Positions 59,690-64,000 of a stretch of DNA of 64,000 bases are shown in pieces (position 1 is the first letter of the stretch; each line of letters begins with the position of its first letter). The position numbers were made by a program, and so were the translations under genes. This DNA comes from Pelagibacterales bacterium SAG-MED43 (GTDB taxonomy: Bacteria; Pseudomonadota; Alphaproteobacteria; Pelagibacterales; Pelagibacteraceae), in assembly GCA_014653535.1 (NCBI GenBank), contig JACWEK010000002.1, forward strand, positions 20,447-84,446, read 5' to 3'. Below the pieces are notes generated by a model that was not told the origin of the DNA, made no database searches, and saw only the letters and a list, made by a program, of their open reading frames with translations.

Positions 59690-60808
59690 CTAACTTTCTG
59701 CATAAGATTTATCTAAAAAGTTTTTAATTGCATTTAAAAAATCTGGTACATTTAATAAGAAAGAATCGTGGCCCTTATCTGATTTTATTTCAACAAATCC
59801 AACATCAGCCCCTATTGAATTTAATGCAATTACAATTTCTTTATTTTCTTGCGTTGGATAAAGCCAATCTGAAGTAAATGAAATGATAAAAAATTTTGCT
59901 TTAGTTTTTATGAATGCATTTGAAAGATTACCTTTGAATTGTTTTGCTAAATCAAAGTAATCCATTGCTCGAGTTATATAAAGATAACTATTTGCATCAA
60001 ATCTATCAACAAAAACAGAGCCTTGATATCTTAAATAGCTCTCTATTTGAAAATCAGCGTCAAAACCAAATTTTAGATCTTCTCTTTCTTGTAATTTTCT
60101 TCCAAATTTTTCTTGTAACCCTTTTTTTGATAAATAGGTTATATGAGCAGCCATTCTAGCTACTGCTAATCCCTTTCCTGGATTTTTATTATTTGATGCA
60201 TAATTACCATCTTTCCAATCACTATCAGCTGTGATTGCCTGTCTACCTAATTCATTAAAAGCGATATTTTGTGCTGAATGACTAGAAGTAGTTGCAATCG
60301 GTATTACTGTTTTAGATTTATCAGGAAAGTTACTAATGAACTGAAGCACTTGCATTCCCCCCATAGATCCACCAGCTATAGAAAATAGCTTATCAATACC
60401 AAAATGATCAAGTAAATTATATTGTGCATTGACCATATCGTTAATAGTGATAACTGGAAAATTTGTTCCAAATATATTTTGATTATCAGGGTCTTTGTTG
60501 CTTGGTCCATATGACCCCATACATCCACCTAGTACATTTGAGCAAATAACAAAATATTTATTAGTATCTATAGCTTTGTCCGGACCTACTGCATAACTCC
60601 ACCAACCGTCTTTATTAGTTATGGGATTAATACCGGTTACATACTGATCCCCAGTTAGAGCATGAAAAACTAATATTGCGTTGTCTTTATTTGAATTTAG
60701 TGAGCCGTATGTTTCATAAGCTATCGGAAAATCTTTGATAGTTTTTCCACAATCTAGTTTAAGCGGTTTATTTACAATTAATTTTTTTATATTATTCTCA
60801 ATATTCAT
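59690..60808 (-). CDS. metX: Homoserine O-acyltransferase MetX
   Basis: ALTGDQYV; AGGSMGGMQVLQF nucleophile; ITADSDWKDGNY; SDKGHDSFL. Confidence 0.96.
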   Translation of the reverse strand: MNIENNIKKLIVNKPLKLDCGKTIKDFPIAYETYGSLNSNKDNAILVFHALTGDQYVTGINPITNKDGWWSYAVGPDKAIDTNKYFVICSNVLGGCMGSYGPSNKDPDNQNIFGTNFPVITINDMVNAQYNLLDHFGIDKLFSIAGGSMGGMQVLQFISNFPDKSKTVIPIATTSSHSAQNIAFNELGRQAITADSDWKDGNYASNNKNPGKGLAVARMAAHITYLSKKGLQEKFGRKLQEREDLKFGFDADFQIESYLRYQGSVFVDRFDANSYLYITRAMDYFDLAKQFKGNLSNAFIKTKAKFFIISFTSDWLYPTQENKEIVIALNSIGADVGFVEIKSDKGHDSFLLNVPDFLNAIKNFLDKSYAES

Positions 60809-60839
60809 ATTTAGCTCTTATTTGAATTGTGAGAAAAAA

Positions 60840-60893
60840 AACTATTTTAGCGGTTTTTTTTAAGCGCTCGCAATTCAGTTAAATCAGCGCATA
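60840..60893 (-). ncRNA. SAM-II riboswitch upstream of metX
   Basis: Minus strand TATGCGCTGATTTAACTGAATTGCGAGCGCTTAAAAAAAACCGCTAAAATAGT closely matches the recalled metX SAM-II aptamer (CGCGCUGAUUUAACCGUAUUGCAAGCGCGUGAUAAAUGUAGCUAAAAAGGG): GCGCT/AGCGC helix P1, conserved GAUUUAAC and GCUAAAA segments. Confidence 0.9.
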
Positions 60894-60896
60894 ATT

Positions 60897-60925
60897 TTTT
60901 TACTAGAACTTATTTACTATGTCAA
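60897..60925 (-). promoter_or_regulatory. Candidate promoter for the SAM-II/metX transcript
   Basis: Minus strand TTGACA (60925-60920), 17-nt spacer, TAAAAA (60902-60897), just upstream of the riboswitch 5' end. Confidence 0.6.
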
Positions 60926-60996
60926 TTTTTTAAAAATCGTCTTATTCTCTATAAAAATTTGTAATTTTATCTATAAAGAGCTCATAAATTAAAAAA

Positions 60997-62079
60997 ATGG
61001 TTACTCCAAAATTCAAAAAATTTAAAATTGAAGCTTATAAGCCTGGCAAGTCAAAGGTAAGAAAGTTAAAAAAAGTTATAAAACTTTCAGCTAACGAATC
61101 TGCTCTTGGAATCAGTCCAAAGGCGAAGAAATTAATATTAAATAAAAAGATGATTTTAGATAAATATCCTGATGGAAAATCTCAAGATTTAAGAATAGCA
61201 ATTTCCAAAAAATATAAATGTGATTTTAATAAGATTATCTGCGGTGCAGGATCTGACGAAGTGATCCAAATGTTATGTCAATTATATTTAAACCCAAAAG
61301 ATGAGGTAGTAGTCTCAGAGTATAGTTTTTTGATGTATAGAATTTATGCTAAAATCGTTGGTGCAAAAGTTTTACTTGCAAAAGAAATAAATTTTAAAGT
61401 CTCAATAAAAGAGATTTTAAAAAATATTACAAGAAAGACTAAAATAGTATTTATTGCTAATCCAAATAATCCAACTGCAACCTATTTAACAAAAAAAGAA
61501 ATATTAGAATTAAGAAATAAGTTAAATAAGAAAATTTTACTTGTGGTAGATGATGCGTATTCAGAATATATGAAAAACAATGACTACACCTCAGGCTTAG
61601 AATTATTTAGAAATAGAGATAATGTTTTTGTATTAAGAACATTTTCAAAGATTTTTGGATTAGCTTCTTTAAGAGTAGGCTGGGGGTATGGATCAAGAAA
61701 AATAATAGATGCTTTAAATGTGATTAAACCACCCTTCAATGTAAACGGTGTGGCACAACTTGCGGCTGTTGAATCACTTAAAGATAGTCAATTTATAAGT
61801 AAATCTATTAAGCATAATTTGTTTTACGCAAAAAAATTAAAAAAATTTCTTGAAAATTATAATATTTTTTCAAATAAAATTTCAGCGAATTTCCTCTTTT
61901 TAAATTTTGATAAAAGTAAGATTTCAGCAAAATATTTATATAAAAAATTAAAGCAAGAAGGTGTTATCTTAAGATCAACCGAGGATGGCTATGGTATTAA
62001 GAATAAATTAAGATTAACAATAGGATCTAAAAAAGAAAATTTAAAGTTTATAAATACTGTAAAAGGAATATTAAATTAA
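60997..62079 (+). CDS. hisC: Histidinol-phosphate aminotransferase
   Basis: IKLSANESALG; CGAGSDEVIQ; ANPNNPTATYL; TFSKIFGLASLRVGWGYG. Confidence 0.93.
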   Translation: MVTPKFKKFKIEAYKPGKSKVRKLKKVIKLSANESALGISPKAKKLILNKKMILDKYPDGKSQDLRIAISKKYKCDFNKIICGAGSDEVIQMLCQLYLNPKDEVVVSEYSFLMYRIYAKIVGAKVLLAKEINFKVSIKEILKNITRKTKIVFIANPNNPTATYLTKKEILELRNKLNKKILLVVDDAYSEYMKNNDYTSGLELFRNRDNVFVLRTFSKIFGLASLRVGWGYGSRKIIDALNVIKPPFNVNGVAQLAAVESLKDSQFISKSIKHNLFYAKKLKKFLENYNIFSNKISANFLFLNFDKSKISAKYLYKKLKQEGVILRSTEDGYGIKNKLRLTIGSKKENLKFINTVKGILN

Positions 62080-62975
62080 TGAATAACATTTTAATTATTG
62101 GATGTGGTTTATTAGGATCCTCATTATTAAGGGGTATTCATAAAAAAAAAATTGCAAAGAAAATATTTATTTATGAAAAATCAAAATCAAATGTTTTAAA
62201 AATAAAAAAATTAAGGCTTCCAGGTATAATTATTGATAAACTTGATAATGGAGCAGCTAGTTATGATTTAATAATTTTTTGTACCCCGATGAGTGAGTAT
62301 AAGAATCTTATCTTAAAGATAAATAATTTTATATCTTCTAAAACATTAATTACAGATGTTGGATCATCTAAAATGCAAACCTCAAAAATTATAAAAAAAT
62401 TCTTGAAAAAAGGTGTACATTGGACCCAAAGTCATCCTATTGCAGGCTCTGAAGTAAGTGGTCCAGAGCATGGGAAAGAAAATATATTTCAAGATCGTTG
62501 GTGTATTTTAATAAAAGAAAAAAATACAAAGAAAAAAAATTTAAATATTTTAAATAACTTTTGGAAAAAAATAGGATCAAAAGTGATGGTTATGACACCA
62601 GAAAAACATGATAAAATTTTTTCTATAACTAGTCACTTACCACATTTAATTGCTTATAATTTGGTGAAATCAGCACAAGATTTTGAAAAGAAACAAAAAT
62701 ATGACTTAGTTAAATTTAGCGCCGGGGGACTTAGAGATTTTTCAAGAATAGCAGCTTCAAATGAAATTATGTGGAGAGATATTTTTTTTAACAATAGTAA
62801 TAATATTTCAAAAGCTATTGATTTATTTATCAAAAATCTGAAAGCCTTTAAAAGGGATATAAATTTAAAAAATAATAAATCAATATTACAGAAATTGGTT
62901 CAAACTAAAAAAGTACGATCAAAAATTATTAAGTTAAAACAAGATATAAACAAACCTGACTTTGGTAGAAGTTAG
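62079..62975 (+). CDS. tyrA: Prephenate/arogenate dehydrogenase (TyrA family)
   Basis: IIGCGLLGSSLLRGI; TDVGSSKMQ; SHPIAGSEVSGPEHG; SHLPHLIAYNLV. Confidence 0.92.
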   Translation: MNNILIIGCGLLGSSLLRGIHKKKIAKKIFIYEKSKSNVLKIKKLRLPGIIIDKLDNGAASYDLIIFCTPMSEYKNLILKINNFISSKTLITDVGSSKMQTSKIIKKFLKKGVHWTQSHPIAGSEVSGPEHGKENIFQDRWCILIKEKNTKKKNLNILNNFWKKIGSKVMVMTPEKHDKIFSITSHLPHLIAYNLVKSAQDFEKKQKYDLVKFSAGGLRDFSRIAASNEIMWRDIFFNNSNNISKAIDLFIKNLKAFKRDINLKNNKSILQKLVQTKKVRSKIIKLKQDINKPDFGRS

Positions 62976-63715
62976 AATTTTATTTTAGAAATTTTTCTAA
63001 TTTTAAGATTGGCAGTATCCAGTATCTTTGTAATAGTTTTTTTTATAGGCATAATTATTACTTTTTTTTCAGGACCATAAGCATGAATTAACTCTTTAGA
63101 GTTTATACAAATTGCAACATGACCTTTCCAAAATATTATATCTCCCTTTTGAAATTTTTTAGATACTTTTTTTATAGAATACTTTATTTGATCTTTTGTA
63201 TCCCGTGGATAAAATAAATTATTATAATAAAAAAATATTTGTAATAGAGCTGAACAATCAATTCCATTATAAGTTTTACCTCCCCAAAAATACTTAGTTT
63301 TCAGAAAAAGTTTAAATACTTTAAGAAAATTTTTCTCTTTATGAGTTATTTTTTTTATATCTTTCAGCATAACCCAGCAGTTCTTTTCAAATCTAACATA
63401 ATGTTTTTTTTCTTCAATTATTGATAATTTTGATCCAAAAGGTAAAATTTTTTTTGTTTTGATATTGGGTTTTTTAAATATATTTGCCTGAATATTACTT
63501 ACTTTATGGGTGATTTTTAATTTACTAACATATTTTTTATTATTAATGAAACCAACGTAATTATCAAATAAAGATTTTATTTTAATCCAACCCTTTCTTT
63601 TTGATAAAACTTTAAATTTTTCCCCGTATAATATTTGAGAAGTTACCTCTGAATTTTTATTAGGTAATTTATAAATATTTGAAAATGGTTCTTTAAAATA
63701 AAAATTATTTTTCAC
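62972..63715 (-). CDS. NlpC/P60 peptidase with N-terminal SH3-like domains
   Basis: FWGGKTYNGIDCSALLQIFFY catalytic Cys region; KGDIIFWKGHVAICIN His region. Confidence 0.9.
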   Translation of the reverse strand: MKNNFYFKEPFSNIYKLPNKNSEVTSQILYGEKFKVLSKRKGWIKIKSLFDNYVGFINNKKYVSKLKITHKVSNIQANIFKKPNIKTKKILPFGSKLSIIEEKKHYVRFEKNCWVMLKDIKKITHKEKNFLKVFKLFLKTKYFWGGKTYNGIDCSALLQIFFYYNNLFYPRDTKDQIKYSIKKVSKKFQKGDIIFWKGHVAICINSKELIHAYGPEKKVIIMPIKKTITKILDTANLKIRKISKIKF

Positions 63716-64000
63716 TAAGTTTTAGCTTATTCTTTATCATCCATAGACAAATTAGAGAAGGAATAACCATTATCGCAGTTAGTATAAAAAATATCCCCCA
63801 ATCCCCATTTAACCAGTCAACTAGAGCACCTGAAGATGATGCGAGAGTTGTCCGACCAGCTGTTCCAATTGATGCAAGTAACGCATACTGAGTGGCTGTA
63901 TATGTCCTATCTACCAGCAAAGATATAAAGGCAACGAAAGCAACGGTTGCAAATGCAGCGGCAATATCATCAAAAATTACCGCAAAAGCAAATAATAATT
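63705..64000 (-). CDS. ampG: AmpG-like MFS permease, C-terminal part (gene continues beyond window)
   Basis: The frame stays open to the window edge: LLFAFAVIFDDIAAAFATVAFVAFISLLVDRTYTATQYALLASIGTAGRTTLASSSGALVDWL, as in AmpG. The listed start at 63920 is internal. Confidence 0.85.
   Translation of the reverse strand, partial: LLFAFAVIFDDIAAAFATVAFVAFISLLVDRTYTATQYALLASIGTAGRTTLASSSGALVDWLNGDWGIFFILTAIMVIPSLICLWMIKNKLKLSEK

Overview
This window looks like an ordinary chromosomal segment of a SAR11/Pelagibacter-type alphaproteobacterium: very AT-rich, tightly packed, with short spacers and many overlapping genes. I saw no mobile elements, CRISPR arrays, rRNA or tRNA. In order it contains: (1) ccmDEFGH cytochrome c maturation genes plus a PagL-like lipid A deacylase; (2) a 2-hydroxyacid catabolism/uptake cluster with tandem FMN hydroxyacid oxidases, an aminotransferase, a GlcD-like FAD oxidase, a D-hydroxyacid dehydrogenase, a Tat-dependent TRAP transporter, an amidase and an unlisted 58-aa membrane ORF; (3) ftsY-dapF and, divergently, ffh-rpsP-trmD-rplS-leuCDB; (4) a DMSP demethylation cluster dmdC-dmdB-hydrolase-dmdA; (5) asd-sdhCDAB-mmsA-mdh-sucCDAB-lpd; (6) priA-atpHAGDC; (7) a minus-strand rplU-rpmA-obgE-proB-proA-nadD-rsfS-ctpA-rppH run; (8) gloB-metW-metX; (9) hisC-tyrA; (10) an NlpC/P60 protein and a partial ampG. 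Two structured RNAs are supported from sequence: a SAM-II riboswitch upstream of metX (minus strand) and a three-hairpin leader upstream of ffh. The most unusual observation is that the SdhC and SdhD membrane anchors both appear to lack the canonical axial histidine ligands of heme b while keeping the quinone-site residues. I found no clearly undescribed multi-gene system.
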